A stretch of 64,000 bases of DNA from JAJYTI01 sp035302145 (GCA_035302145.1 DATGSX010000096.1:45378-109377), one strand, 5' to 3'. Shown: positions 34,574-44,252, counted from the first letter of the stretch. Notes: a model not told the origin generated them from the sequence alone. Translations and numbers: made by a program.

Positions 34574-35534
34574 ATCGTTGACCTTTTTTAGGAATTGATA
34601 TTCCGGCCGTGCCTCCTTTTAATCTATAACTATTATCCTCTGAACTATTATTCTTATCTTCCCCAAATTTTTTATTTTTAGGAAAATAGGTCTTTAAATT
34701 CTCGGAATTATCTTCTATCCTTTCTATCATATTTTTCATTTTATCTGAAAGTTGTTCCTTTTGCCATTCATCCAGTGAGTCCATTAAATTATTATTGGAG
34801 TTACCTGGGTCAATAAGATTAAATCCATCTTTAACTACATTTTCTTTTATGTAAGTCATTACAACTTTTAACCTATCCCATAAATCTCCTGTTATTTCGG
34901 TTTTATCAAATGCTTTAATAGTAAACAATTCAAATAGAAAGGATTTGTAATCTTCTCCATTGGTGGATTTCCAAATTTTTAATAATCGGATAACCTCTCG
35001 GGCTTCCGATTTTCCCTTAATGTGATTTATTTGAGATTGAATATTGGTTTTTTGATATGAACCTTTCTCATACCCCCATAAATCTTCATTAAAATATATA
35101 TGCAGGTCTTTCGAAGTAAGATAGTCGTCATCGTTTAATTCACGTCCTGGGACAACATCTATATCAATCCTGTCTCCTTCAGCATCGGAGTAGAAAATAA
35201 CACCAATTGAAACTTTTTGTTTTCGAACTTCTGCTTTACCCGAGTCTTGATATTTCTCCTTGAGAAAATCATACACTTCATCAAACATTTCTTTTATAGT
35301 CGAAAAAGAATCTCGTTTAAAGGGAACAACTAAATCTAAATCAAATTTTGTGTTTATTGCGGTGTGTTTCGCAAATGACCCTGAATTAAAAGGATTATAG
35401 GCTTTAGAATTAAATTTCTCTTTTAAATCTTCCTTTATTTCATCTCTTCTTGTCTTATATTTTTTAACAAGGTCTTCAATATGCCTCATTTTATAGGTTT
35501 CTAAGGCATCCTCTAAGTAAGTACTTTTTTCCAT
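34566..35534 (-). CDS. CBASS CD-NTase (cGAS/DncV-like nucleotidyltransferase)
   Basis: The ATG at 35534 gives 322 aa. The polymerase-beta-like active site shows GS at 52-53 in NSGSFAKHT, the metal pair DLDLVV (Asp65, Asp67) and a third acidic position in RIDIDVVPG near 124-126. The protein makes a cyclic nucleotide messenger on phage sensing. The C-terminus is a disordered, Gly-rich tail ending GQRFG; a terminal glycine is what Cap2 conjugates in studied type II systems. The clade and product cannot be told from sequence alone. First gene of a five-gene overlapping operon. Confidence 0.88.
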   Translation of the reverse strand: MEKSTYLEDALETYKMRHIEDLVKKYKTRRDEIKEDLKEKFNSKAYNPFNSGSFAKHTAINTKFDLDLVVPFKRDSFSTIKEMFDEVYDFLKEKYQDSGKAEVRKQKVSIGVIFYSDAEGDRIDIDVVPGRELNDDDYLTSKDLHIYFNEDLWGYEKGSYQKTNIQSQINHIKGKSEAREVIRLLKIWKSTNGEDYKSFLFELFTIKAFDKTEITGDLWDRLKVVMTYIKENVVKDGFNLIDPGNSNNNLMDSLDEWQKEQLSDKMKNMIERIEDNSENLKTYFPKNKKFGEDKNNSSEDNSYRLKGGTAGISIPKKGQRFG

Positions 35535-35540
35535 AAGCAA

Positions 35541-35882
35541 TTAATTGTTTTTTAAGCGTTAATATTCACTTAAAAAAGTAAATCAACTTCTATGCCAATG
35601 AAATAAATTGCTTATATTCTTCATTATCTGTCATTTTGGCACATTTTACTTTGAAGCACCTATCACGAAAAAAATTAATTCTGGTTGTTTTTCACCAAGT
35701 TGTTAAAAAACATCTTATAATCTTACCAGAATTAAGATTGTCAATTCTTGAAACAATATGATTTGACTTTATTAAATGAGTTAGTTTTGAGAGATAGGTT
35801 GATGGAAACTGGCATTTTAAAACTCTTCTTCGAAAACTAATTTCTATATTCTGGAGTAAACTAAAGTGTAATTAAAATCATC
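35541..35882. other. 342-bp intergenic region upstream of CBASS operon
   Basis: AT-rich, no ORF on either strand worth reporting and no strong hairpin. It must hold the CBASS promoter, reading leftward, but I see no convincing TTTG/TAnnTTTG pair. Confidence 0.4.
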
Positions 35883-36689
35883 TTACCTTTCACTTGTCGA
35901 TTTTCTGGAGTTTCTCTTATTTATTTTTTCATTAAAAAACTCCGTCAAAATCAAAGTAATAAACTGATTTGAATATATCGTGGCAACCTCAATTCCATTT
36001 TTTATATATCCAACCCTTTCTTTTCGATACTTTTTAACCTGATAATCGATAAGAAATTTAGGACTCATTCTTTTATATTCCTCATCAAGTTCGAGTCCAA
36101 ACTTTTCATACAAATTGTAAATCATTAATTCTGACTTCAATTCTTCATTTTTAGAATCTTGGAAATAGGCTCTATGGGTATTTAAATGTCTAAGTTTTAT
36201 TAAACTTTCGAATGATTTGTAATAATTATCGATAATAATTTTTGCCGGGGATTTTTGAATTTTTTTATAGTTCTTTAAATTATTCCAATTACAATCTCTT
36301 TCGTCCAAACCTATTTCGTAAAATTCATTTAACCAGAGTTTTTTCACTTCTAAAAGAGTGTGGATTTTATGAATAAACACCTCGAAATGATATTTGATAT
36401 AATCCAGTTGGTCTATATCATTTTTTTGATAATATTCTTTAAGCGGAAATCGTCTAATGAACACAGCTGTCTTCTCCAAATCGGCTAACAATCCATCTAT
36501 CTTGCTCATATAATTCAACATTTGTGACGCTTCCTTTGCATCTTTCGAAAGTAGATGATAATTATTTTGGTCTAATTTAAATTCGGGATGTTTAGTAGCT
36601 GTCTTTTTTAATTTTTGGTAATATTCAAGAAAATATTTTCTCAATTCCAAATCTGAAACATTTTCATTCCCCATAGACTTATTGCTCAT
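35883..36689 (-). CDS. HEPN-motif protein (Cthe_2314-like)
   Basis: 268 aa, helical and rich in Lys, Tyr and Asn. LIKLRHLNTHRAYF holds an R-x4-H motif (Arg167, His172) in the sequence style of Cthe_2314-type HEPN proteins. The N-terminal half is coiled and has no other motif. It is 107 bp after the next gene upstream on the same strand, so it may share a transcript with the restriction cluster. Likely an RNA-targeting or scaffold defence protein; function inferred. Confidence 0.5.
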   Translation of the reverse strand: MSNKSMGNENVSDLELRKYFLEYYQKLKKTATKHPEFKLDQNNYHLLSKDAKEASQMLNYMSKIDGLLADLEKTAVFIRRFPLKEYYQKNDIDQLDYIKYHFEVFIHKIHTLLEVKKLWLNEFYEIGLDERDCNWNNLKNYKKIQKSPAKIIIDNYYKSFESLIKLRHLNTHRAYFQDSKNEELKSELMIYNLYEKFGLELDEEYKRMSPKFLIDYQVKKYRKERVGYIKNGIEVATIYSNQFITLILTEFFNEKINKRNSRKSTSER

Positions 36690-36796
36690 TACGTAGTTTA
36701 AATCTTAATATGATATAAGTTTCCCTGTTTAATATTAATACTGGAGAAGGAATTTTCATTTTTAAGGTAAGTTCAATATAATTCTTATTCGTGATG

Positions 36797-38710
36797 CTAA
36801 TGCTTATCAAATAAAATAAGATCATCCACTATTTTGTGTAAAACAAGAATGAATATTTTTATTAGAGCATTATAATCGAATTCTTGCCTTTCTTCCGACT
36901 CAGAATTAGAACCGTGTAAATATTTATTTCGTAGTTCATACCCATTCGTGAATTGCTTTTTATTTAAATAAAAGTTTAAATAGGCAACTTCATTTTCTGT
37001 AAATAAAGTGCTTTTAAATTCAACGATTCCCTCCTTTTCATATTTATTTAATAGGCTCAATTCTATCTCAGTTAGATAAAAGCTACTTATCACTTTTTGA
37101 TGATACAAACACAGAAAAATTATTTTAACTGATATTTCTATCCTTAAATACTCATATTTATCTAAAAACAAGATATCGTTATCGATTAAAAATTGAACAG
37201 CAGGTTTTTGATGAGCTTCAAAATCCTCTATTCTTAAATCCTCCTTATCAAGCATCTCACATAAATCACGATGATTAGATTCTTTATTTTTCACATAAAG
37301 AAGAGTAGATTGTGAAGAGCACAGGAGCTCACTTATATTTTTATATTTATTTCCTTTTCCATACGCATATTTTTTTAGATTCCTGCTTTTCACCTGGCTA
37401 AATGAAATAGGTTTAGATTGAAATTGAATAAATTCCATATCAATTTCACCTTTCTCCACAAACATATTATACTGTTTCATTAAGGAATCCAATTCAGGAG
37501 CAAGTGAGCGAAATTTTTCCCAAGGTTTTCCAGTATTTGAAGGGAAATTTAATCTAAAATTCAACCCGAAATGTTTAGGTAAGAACTCCTCTACAACCAT
37601 TTTCAACACTTCTTCAACCTCTATTTTATGATATCTTAAAAAAGATCGGTATATCCAAAGCTGACGATCCGACAACATTTCATTTTGAATGAATTCTGGA
37701 TTTTTAGGATACTCATTATTAGAACGGATCCCAAAAAATCGAGACAGCCAATTCTGAGATTCTTTGTAGACTAAATTAATACAACCCTGGAAATTTAAAT
37801 AATTAAACAGCCCTCTGAAATTATAAAAAACAGATTTAAAATCAAGTGTGGTTTTTAGGTATAATCCCCCATAAGTATATTTTGTTAGCGAATGAGGCTT
37901 GTTATATTCGACAACTTTAGGCTCAACTTGATTCTTATCAATCCCTACTTCAACTCTAATAGGAATACCTTTATATTTTTCAAAAAATTCTTGATGAACC
38001 TTTTCTCGTCTTTTAAACACCTTAAATCGAGTTTCATCCTTTAAATTTAATTGAGTAGAATTCAGAATAAGATCCAGATAATTTAGATTGTCTTCGTTTA
38101 TAGTCAAATAAGTCTCCACTAAATTATTCATCATATCATCTGAAAAGGATTTTGGCAGAAAAAAATCCTTCCGATTAGCTGTATTACTCTCCTTCTGATT
38201 TAAAATATATTCCAGTGTTTTAGGATTACTCTTAATATATTCATTGATTTGGGCTGAATATTTCTCAACAAGCTTTCTGAATTGACAAACCTCCTGAAAA
38301 ACAGTTTTGTGAGTATTTAATAATTTTCCAATAACTGTTCCTTTTATCTGGTTTTGCCTGTTATAGTTATTAAACAGTTGCCAAAAACTCTTTCTATAAC
38401 GATAATCTATCTTTTCGAATACATCGTAGATATTATCATTATCCACCGATACGATAAAATCGGTTATTCTCTTACTATAATTCTCTATAGATTTTTTAAT
38501 ATTCAAATATTCAGCATCAGTCCATTCTTTCAACCTATGCCCATTGTCTATTATTTGCTGAATATTGTATAATTCTAAAACATCATTAGGCTCAAGCACT
38601 GACTCTATGTCGAACTCGTGAATGAAGCCTTTCATTCTTTTTAGATTAATAATATTGGTTGCATCATTATTACCATAAAAAATTATTCTATTTAATGCTT
38701 TTCGAGCCAT
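36797..38710 (-). CDS. Unrecognised 637-aa protein with C-terminal HEPN-like motif
   Basis: The first 580 residues match nothing I know; they are soluble and mixed alpha/beta with many aromatic and lysine residues. The C-terminus contains YELRNKYLHGS (Arg594-x4-His599) followed by a long hydrophobic helix, which is the HEPN arrangement also seen at the end of ApeA-type abortive-infection proteins. It starts 40 bp after the restriction fusion gene, so co-transcription is likely. A phage-sensing N-terminus with an RNase C-terminus would fit, but is inference. Confidence 0.5.
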   Translation of the reverse strand: MARKALNRIIFYGNNDATNIINLKRMKGFIHEFDIESVLEPNDVLELYNIQQIIDNGHRLKEWTDAEYLNIKKSIENYSKRITDFIVSVDNDNIYDVFEKIDYRYRKSFWQLFNNYNRQNQIKGTVIGKLLNTHKTVFQEVCQFRKLVEKYSAQINEYIKSNPKTLEYILNQKESNTANRKDFFLPKSFSDDMMNNLVETYLTINEDNLNYLDLILNSTQLNLKDETRFKVFKRREKVHQEFFEKYKGIPIRVEVGIDKNQVEPKVVEYNKPHSLTKYTYGGLYLKTTLDFKSVFYNFRGLFNYLNFQGCINLVYKESQNWLSRFFGIRSNNEYPKNPEFIQNEMLSDRQLWIYRSFLRYHKIEVEEVLKMVVEEFLPKHFGLNFRLNFPSNTGKPWEKFRSLAPELDSLMKQYNMFVEKGEIDMEFIQFQSKPISFSQVKSRNLKKYAYGKGNKYKNISELLCSSQSTLLYVKNKESNHRDLCEMLDKEDLRIEDFEAHQKPAVQFLIDNDILFLDKYEYLRIEISVKIIFLCLYHQKVISSFYLTEIELSLLNKYEKEGIVEFKSTLFTENEVAYLNFYLNKKQFTNGYELRNKYLHGSNSESEERQEFDYNALIKIFILVLHKIVDDLILFDKH

Positions 38711-38749
38711 TTTTATATAAACTTAAGGTTTCGCTTTCCTATGAAACGA

Positions 38750-41700
38750 CTATTCCTCCATCGGTTTAATCATCTCCTCAATAAACTCAACTTCTTCAGC
38801 CGTAAGACCATACTTCTCATATAATTGAGCATCGATTTCTGGAATAGATTTGTTCCAATCTATATCTGAATCAGATGTAAAGTTTTGAAGAGGGACAAAT
38901 CTGTAGGTTTTGGATGTCGCATCTTGACTTGCTTTCCCAACGCTATGCTGAAACCTCGCAAATTTAGTCTTAAAATATTTTCCCAAATTTGAAGCGGATA
39001 CTTCGTTTAAATCTAATTCAGCCCCTACGACCATATATGATTCAGTGCATATTGTGTTAGGCTCTCCGGTAAATGTATTTAAATTATCATCATTAAGTTC
39101 TGTGCCAATATTATTTGCTCTTGGCGTAAATACTTTGAACTTATCTATCCAATCAGTGTTTTTAGAAATAAATTCTCTCTCTACGAACCCTTTTTGTTTC
39201 CCTCTTCCATAACACACAACTGGGTTTTCAAGATCAGTATCAGTTTCATTAAACCTTTCATCTTTAGTGAAGTACCCCCTAAAACCAAAAGGTCTCAGAG
39301 ATGACACATTATCTTCAAAAGAAGTAAAACATCTATAGCCTCTTATTTTATTCAAAATTTCAATAGCCTTATAATGACGAATTAAAATTTTTGACCCCTT
39401 GGTTTTTAAACTTCTTCTATAAGCCGTTGGACTTAAACTATCTTTATATGTGAACATCTCAGTCAGGTCTTTCGAATTGTCGTACTGTTTATTCCATAGA
39501 AAAAAACAAATTCCACCTCTAAGATTAATATTTGGGAATATTAGCTCTGGTTTCAAAAAATCGTGTAATTCAGATATTCGATTATCATTCAACATACTCT
39601 TCCTAAATTCATTTAACCCTCGACCTCCAGCATACCATCTCGTAGGCATAATCATACTAATAAAGGATGGTTCAAGTCTCTTAGCTATATTTACAAAATT
39701 ATGGTATATTGGTCGGGCACTTGCTTGAGCTCCTCCATCGCTAACCTGATACGGCGGGTTACCTACAATTACATCAAAATTCATATCCTTATTGTCTATT
39801 AGTATAGTATTATCTTTAATTAATTCGTTTTCTTCAAGCAAGTCATAAGCAGTATAATTTGACTCGATATTAGTTATATCCAATTCAAGCAATTTGTACA
39901 CTTTCCTGGTAAACTCAAATGCTGTTTTGGAAGTTGGTATTGAATAAAAATTATCTGCTATTTGTTTACCATATTTTTTATAAACTGCATACACAAACTC
40001 CCCTTGTTTAGAAGCTATGTCTAAGATATTAGCATCATTAGTAAACGCTTCTTCCGGTATTGCATCAATCATTTTACCGGTTACAAGCTCCGGCGTTACA
40101 ATTTCAGAATCAGATAATCGACTAAACTTCTTCATAGCATTGCTTGCTCTATCTATTGGAGATAATGCAACATCATTTGCTAATGAATTTATATTATAGA
40201 TTTTATAATCCAACTCACTTAAAACAAATGGGTTTATATGTTTCTGAAATAGCTTCAATACCTCTATTTCAAGATCTAAATTTGATGCTATCCGTTTATT
40301 TTCTTCATTAAAGTTTAAAGAATCAATTATTTCTTGAAGTGATTTTACTTTATCATCGGTTAGAAAAGAGAAAAAGAGTATTCTCGCATAGTACATAGCG
40401 AATTTTCCCTTATAATCCTTTTTTTCATCCTCGTCTAAATTTTGAGGCTTTCTACTTTCTTCTTTATCTTCATCATTATCAGGTTTATCTTCAGTTTCGA
40501 TATCATCACCTTCTCCATCTGTTGGAGTAATCTCAAAGCCTAATTTTGAACCAATTTTATTTTGTTTGTCGATTACTAATTTTATGGCTTCAATATCAAG
40601 TAAAGAATAATCTATGGATATTGAAGTTGCCTCATCCAATACGCTTCTTTCACTGGAATATTCTCGAATCGCATCTAATATATCAACAGGCTCAACTTCA
40701 ACAATCTTCTTATTATTAATGACGATAATTGGAGAGATTCGTAATTCTTTTTCTATTCTTTCCTCTAATTTGTCATTTCCGTTAGACTCTGTATTTACGT
40801 TATAAATTTGAGATTTCTGTTCTTGCATTCTGAACATCCGATTAGGATTGAAATCAACCAACAAAGTCTGAGGTTTCATATTGTATTTTACCGTGTCTCC
40901 ATTTGGTTCCTTGTAAGTTTTGATGTATTGACTTTGTAAACGAAATATTGCTTGATCATACTCTTGCGGAGAGGCCGTATCTTTTAAATATAGCATTGTG
41001 TCCCATTGAGGCACCGTACTTCCCGTAAGCATTCTGTTTACTGTTAGGGTTATGGTTTTCTTGCCTTCCTTTTCGTATTCTTCAATCTTAGCTTTAACCG
41101 ATTGTGTGTCTTTATATAGTTTTTCATTCTCTACTCCGGAAATATTAATTACTTCGTAGGAATTCAAATTTTTAAAATCAATCTTTTTCAGCAATTCTTC
41201 AAAAGCATCACAGGATGCTCGATATGGCAAAACACAAACAATATGACGGCACATTTCACCTTCTTTTAATTTATCATAGTCTAAAAAGCCCAATAAATTT
41301 TCATCTTCCTGTGAACCATCAATAACCTTTAAAAGGTCAATTATTTCCCTTTCGTGTATAAATTCTTTGTGAAGCTCAGTCTTAGTGTCTTTAAGTATGG
41401 ATTTAGGTTTTAGTAATTCAGAAAATGCATACGTTACTCCTAATTTTTTAAGTTCTTCCATTTTCTTTCTGGAAGATTCATTTGGATTAAAAGCAAACCT
41501 TATCATCTGAGGAAAACCATAATAAGGGTTTTCCCACTCTTTTATGTCATCTTCCATTAAGTGCTTTTCATTCCATTCCTCTTGATCTTCAGCAATATTA
41601 GTGAATTGATAAAAAGCGATTATATCCTCATCTGTAAATTCACTATTCATCAAGATTCGATAAGGAGTTCCTGAAAGATGTATGCGAATTTTTGAATTAA

Positions 41701-42700
41701 TAATTTTCGTATTCTCTTCAAGTTCATCGAATGAATCTTCATTTAATTTTAATTCGCTTCTAACTTCACTCTTTTTAAACCCACGTAATACTTTACCATA
41801 TTCAGAAGCTCTTGCTCCAAAGTGAGTTTCATCTATTAATAAAAGGTCTATATGCGCTTCAAATACTTCTTTATGTTTTTCTTTTATTTCATCTCCCATT
41901 AAATCTTGCAAAGTGAGAAATAGTGCTACCTTCTCTCCTTTATCAATTTTCTCTTTAATGACAGCTTCATTTTCTAAAAGGGAATTACTGTCTAAAAAAT
42001 TAAAACCTTCAAATTTAATATGGCTTTCAACAGTTCTTTTCCATTCTTCTTTTACATCAGCTTTTGCAGAAACTATTAAAACGATTTTGGCATCCATTTC
42101 TACAGCACAACATATTGAAGTAAACGATTTTCCAAATCGCATAACAGCATACATTAAAAGGTTTGTTCTTCCTTTTTCTAATGCTTGTTTAAAGTTATCA
42201 ATCGTTTCTTGTTGATTGGGTCTGGGCTCATATTCTTCTATTCTTCTATAAGTATGAACCAACGGAATACGACTATCCTCAAATTTATATAGTTGATATT
42301 TGGAATCATTATTTTCATACGAATCCTTTATATCAGCTATCGCCTCTTCTATATTTTCAGGTAGTGCATCTTTAAAAAACTCCTTTGAATAGTAGGGTAT
42401 AGATTCTATCGTATCAGGTAATAGACGTTCTCTTTTTATTTCATTTTCTAAATACTTGTGTATTGCAAAATCTCTAAAAAAAACGTCTTCATCAACCTTA
42501 GCGACTTCTTGAAATTGTTTAATTAGATTAGGAAAATATTTCCTCCATTCATTAAGTCTAACTTCAATAGGTCTATAAGTATCTCCTACCTTTAAATAAT
42601 TAGGAACTGTTTCTGTTGAAAAAGCATATATATGAGGCTCGACCCGACCTATAATTATCTTTTCTAATAATTCTACATCAAAACCAGTATTGTTTTCCAT
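38750..42700 (-). CDS. GIY-YIG/SF2 helicase/N6-methyltransferase fusion restriction enzyme
   Basis: 1,316 aa. Domains in order: a GIY-YIG-like nuclease (about 22-60, HIYAFST...PNYLKVGD); an SF2 translocase with MRFGKS (Walker A, near 192), LLLIDETHFGA (DEAD-box-like), LSGTPYR and a QAIFRLQSQ motif VI; an acidic linker near 735-770; and an Eco57I-type methyltransferase with GNPPY near 980. A single polypeptide could thus methylate, translocate and cut. It is transcribed from the partner gene at 42717, 16 bp upstream. Confidence 0.8.
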   Translation of the reverse strand: MENNTGFDVELLEKIIIGRVEPHIYAFSTETVPNYLKVGDTYRPIEVRLNEWRKYFPNLIKQFQEVAKVDEDVFFRDFAIHKYLENEIKRERLLPDTIESIPYYSKEFFKDALPENIEEAIADIKDSYENNDSKYQLYKFEDSRIPLVHTYRRIEEYEPRPNQQETIDNFKQALEKGRTNLLMYAVMRFGKSFTSICCAVEMDAKIVLIVSAKADVKEEWKRTVESHIKFEGFNFLDSNSLLENEAVIKEKIDKGEKVALFLTLQDLMGDEIKEKHKEVFEAHIDLLLIDETHFGARASEYGKVLRGFKKSEVRSELKLNEDSFDELEENTKIINSKIRIHLSGTPYRILMNSEFTDEDIIAFYQFTNIAEDQEEWNEKHLMEDDIKEWENPYYGFPQMIRFAFNPNESSRKKMEELKKLGVTYAFSELLKPKSILKDTKTELHKEFIHEREIIDLLKVIDGSQEDENLLGFLDYDKLKEGEMCRHIVCVLPYRASCDAFEELLKKIDFKNLNSYEVINISGVENEKLYKDTQSVKAKIEEYEKEGKKTITLTVNRMLTGSTVPQWDTMLYLKDTASPQEYDQAIFRLQSQYIKTYKEPNGDTVKYNMKPQTLLVDFNPNRMFRMQEQKSQIYNVNTESNGNDKLEERIEKELRISPIIVINNKKIVEVEPVDILDAIREYSSERSVLDEATSISIDYSLLDIEAIKLVIDKQNKIGSKLGFEITPTDGEGDDIETEDKPDNDEDKEESRKPQNLDEDEKKDYKGKFAMYYARILFFSFLTDDKVKSLQEIIDSLNFNEENKRIASNLDLEIEVLKLFQKHINPFVLSELDYKIYNINSLANDVALSPIDRASNAMKKFSRLSDSEIVTPELVTGKMIDAIPEEAFTNDANILDIASKQGEFVYAVYKKYGKQIADNFYSIPTSKTAFEFTRKVYKLLELDITNIESNYTAYDLLEENELIKDNTILIDNKDMNFDVIVGNPPYQVSDGGAQASARPIYHNFVNIAKRLEPSFISMIMPTRWYAGGRGLNEFRKSMLNDNRISELHDFLKPELIFPNINLRGGICFFLWNKQYDNSKDLTEMFTYKDSLSPTAYRRSLKTKGSKILIRHYKAIEILNKIRGYRCFTSFEDNVSSLRPFGFRGYFTKDERFNETDTDLENPVVCYGRGKQKGFVEREFISKNTDWIDKFKVFTPRANNIGTELNDDNLNTFTGEPNTICTESYMVVGAELDLNEVSASNLGKYFKTKFARFQHSVGKASQDATSKTYRFVPLQNFTSDSDIDWNKSIPEIDAQLYEKYGLTAEEVEFIEEMIKPMEE

Positions 42701-42716
42701 AAATTATTGGATCGTT

Positions 42717-43712
42717 TTATTTTTTAATTAAATCAACAAATTTTATTTTCTTTTCTTTACTAATAGTATTCCCGTTGCCAAACCAATCCATAATTATGCA
42801 GTACTTACCATTATGTTTATGAATCTCATTGTTTTTACAGCCAGGACACTCCGTACCTTCTATTTCTTCTTCTCCAAATAAATCTATTATCTTCCTTTTT
42901 TCTGTATTACAGGATAAAGGAATAACTCCTTTTAAGCCATCCATTTGCCAAACATTCCAAGAAATTATTTCTGCAATTTCTTGTATAGAACTCAAGTCGG
43001 GTTCTTCTTTAAATTTAAGCTTAAAGTTTTCAATAAAAGTAAAAAGCATTGCTTCTCTTGCAAGAAGCAAGCTATCTCCTTGCCATTCGTAACCGTATAT
43101 GTTTTTATAAGCTTTAATGGTATACTCCAGCCATTGCGACATAGAAATTACATTTTCATTAATTACCCTTAATTTCCTATCAAGTAATCCGATTCTGTTA
43201 TTAACTTCAATAAACTCACCGGTAGTCGCATCATATCGACTTGTTATATAAGGTGCCTCACCACAAGAAATTTCCATCCTTTTGTCCATCACATAATCAA
43301 TCCAAGTTTTATCTTTCGGAAAAACTATTTTTTTCTCAACTGTTTCCCAGTTCTTCTTTTCAGGAATTTCTTTATTAAAAACATTCTTTCGACCAAACCA
43401 AGCATTATCAATTAGATTGTTTTGAAGATTACAAACCCAAGATGGCGTAAAGACTTCTGCCATATTTTTTACTCGAAAAAGCTTCTGTAATTCATCTTTC
43501 TGAACCCTTGGTTTGATTACATTATCATTGATGCCAATAATATCTTTTAATCTTATTGATTTTTTTTCAGAATAAGCCTCACTCAAAAACTCATAATTTT
43601 TTGTAGCCCAAATTATGTTCTTCCCGCTTGTCCGATCCTTCAATAGGATTTCTAAAACATCAGGATAATTTTCAACAATCTCCGTTTCTAATATGTCAAC
43701 CTGTGATATCAA
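42717..43712 (-). CDS. Restriction-modification partner protein (methyltransferase-associated)
   Basis: 331 aa. The VFTPSWVCNLQNNLID segment near residue 92 is typical of methyltransferase-type restriction subunits, and a CPGC knuckle near 288 suggests a small zinc site with a further cysteine downstream. It has no GNPPY catalytic motif. Proteins like this are repeatedly encoded just before GIY-YIG/helicase/Eco57I fusions, here by 16 bp. Likely a specificity or structural subunit. Confidence 0.65.
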   Translation of the reverse strand: MISQVDILETEIVENYPDVLEILLKDRTSGKNIIWATKNYEFLSEAYSEKKSIRLKDIIGINDNVIKPRVQKDELQKLFRVKNMAEVFTPSWVCNLQNNLIDNAWFGRKNVFNKEIPEKKNWETVEKKIVFPKDKTWIDYVMDKRMEISCGEAPYITSRYDATTGEFIEVNNRIGLLDRKLRVINENVISMSQWLEYTIKAYKNIYGYEWQGDSLLLAREAMLFTFIENFKLKFKEEPDLSSIQEIAEIISWNVWQMDGLKGVIPLSCNTEKRKIIDLFGEEEIEGTECPGCKNNEIHKHNGKYCIIMDWFGNGNTISKEKKIKFVDLIKK

Positions 43713-43796
43713 TTCTGGTGTGTTTTTATATTATATTTGATACTACTCTGTAATGAAATTATTTTTAGTGGATTCCCTTAATTTCACATTAACCCA

Positions 43797-44114
43797 CTAA
43801 TTTCTATTCTCTTGATGAGTTTTTAAATATCTTATTTTTTCTTCGGCAACTTTTAAAGCTTCTTCTCCTACTTCTTCATCTTTTATTTCATAGAGAATAC
43901 GGTCGCTCAGAAACAATACTAATAATTCCTTCAGGTCATATTTGTATAATTCAGCTAATTTCTCTAAAACTTCTCTTGAAAGTTTTCGCTCTCCTCTTTC
44001 CATTTTACTCAAAATAGCTATATCAACATCAATTACAGAAGACACTTCTTGTAAGGAAAACCCCTTCTCTTGTCTTAATTCTCTGAGTTTACTTCCAGCA
44101 GTTTCCATTTCCAA
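43797..44114 (-). CDS. XRE-family HTH regulator (controller-like)
   Basis: 105 aa. An N-terminal Cro/CI-type HTH: LRELRQEKGFSLQEVSSVID (residues 10-29) and ILSKMERGERKLS. The C-terminal helix is acidic. Placed directly upstream of the restriction genes on the same strand, it resembles a C-protein that delays restriction after entry to a new host. It is divergent from the structured-RNA unit at 44.2 kb and might also control it. Confidence 0.8.
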   Translation of the reverse strand: MEMETAGSKLRELRQEKGFSLQEVSSVIDVDIAILSKMERGERKLSREVLEKLAELYKYDLKELLVLFLSDRILYEIKDEEVGEEALKVAEEKIRYLKTHQENRN

Positions 44115-44171
44115 AAATAAATTTTGACTTTATTTGTCAAATATATTAAATGATTGTACATTTACAAAAAT

Positions 44172-44201
44172 TTTCAAGGCAAATTATCTTTGATATCTTT
44201 G
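44172..44201 (+). promoter_or_regulatory. Promoter of the structured-RNA unit
   Basis: TTTC at 44172 and TATCTTTG at 44194-44201 with an 18-bp spacer fit the Bacteroidota consensus. Predicted start is about 44208. The XRE gene reads the other way from the same gap. Confidence 0.65.
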
Positions 44202-44252
44202 CCTTAGAAAGAAAAATATTTAAGTAAACGCGAAAGCGTAAGCTATCATTTT

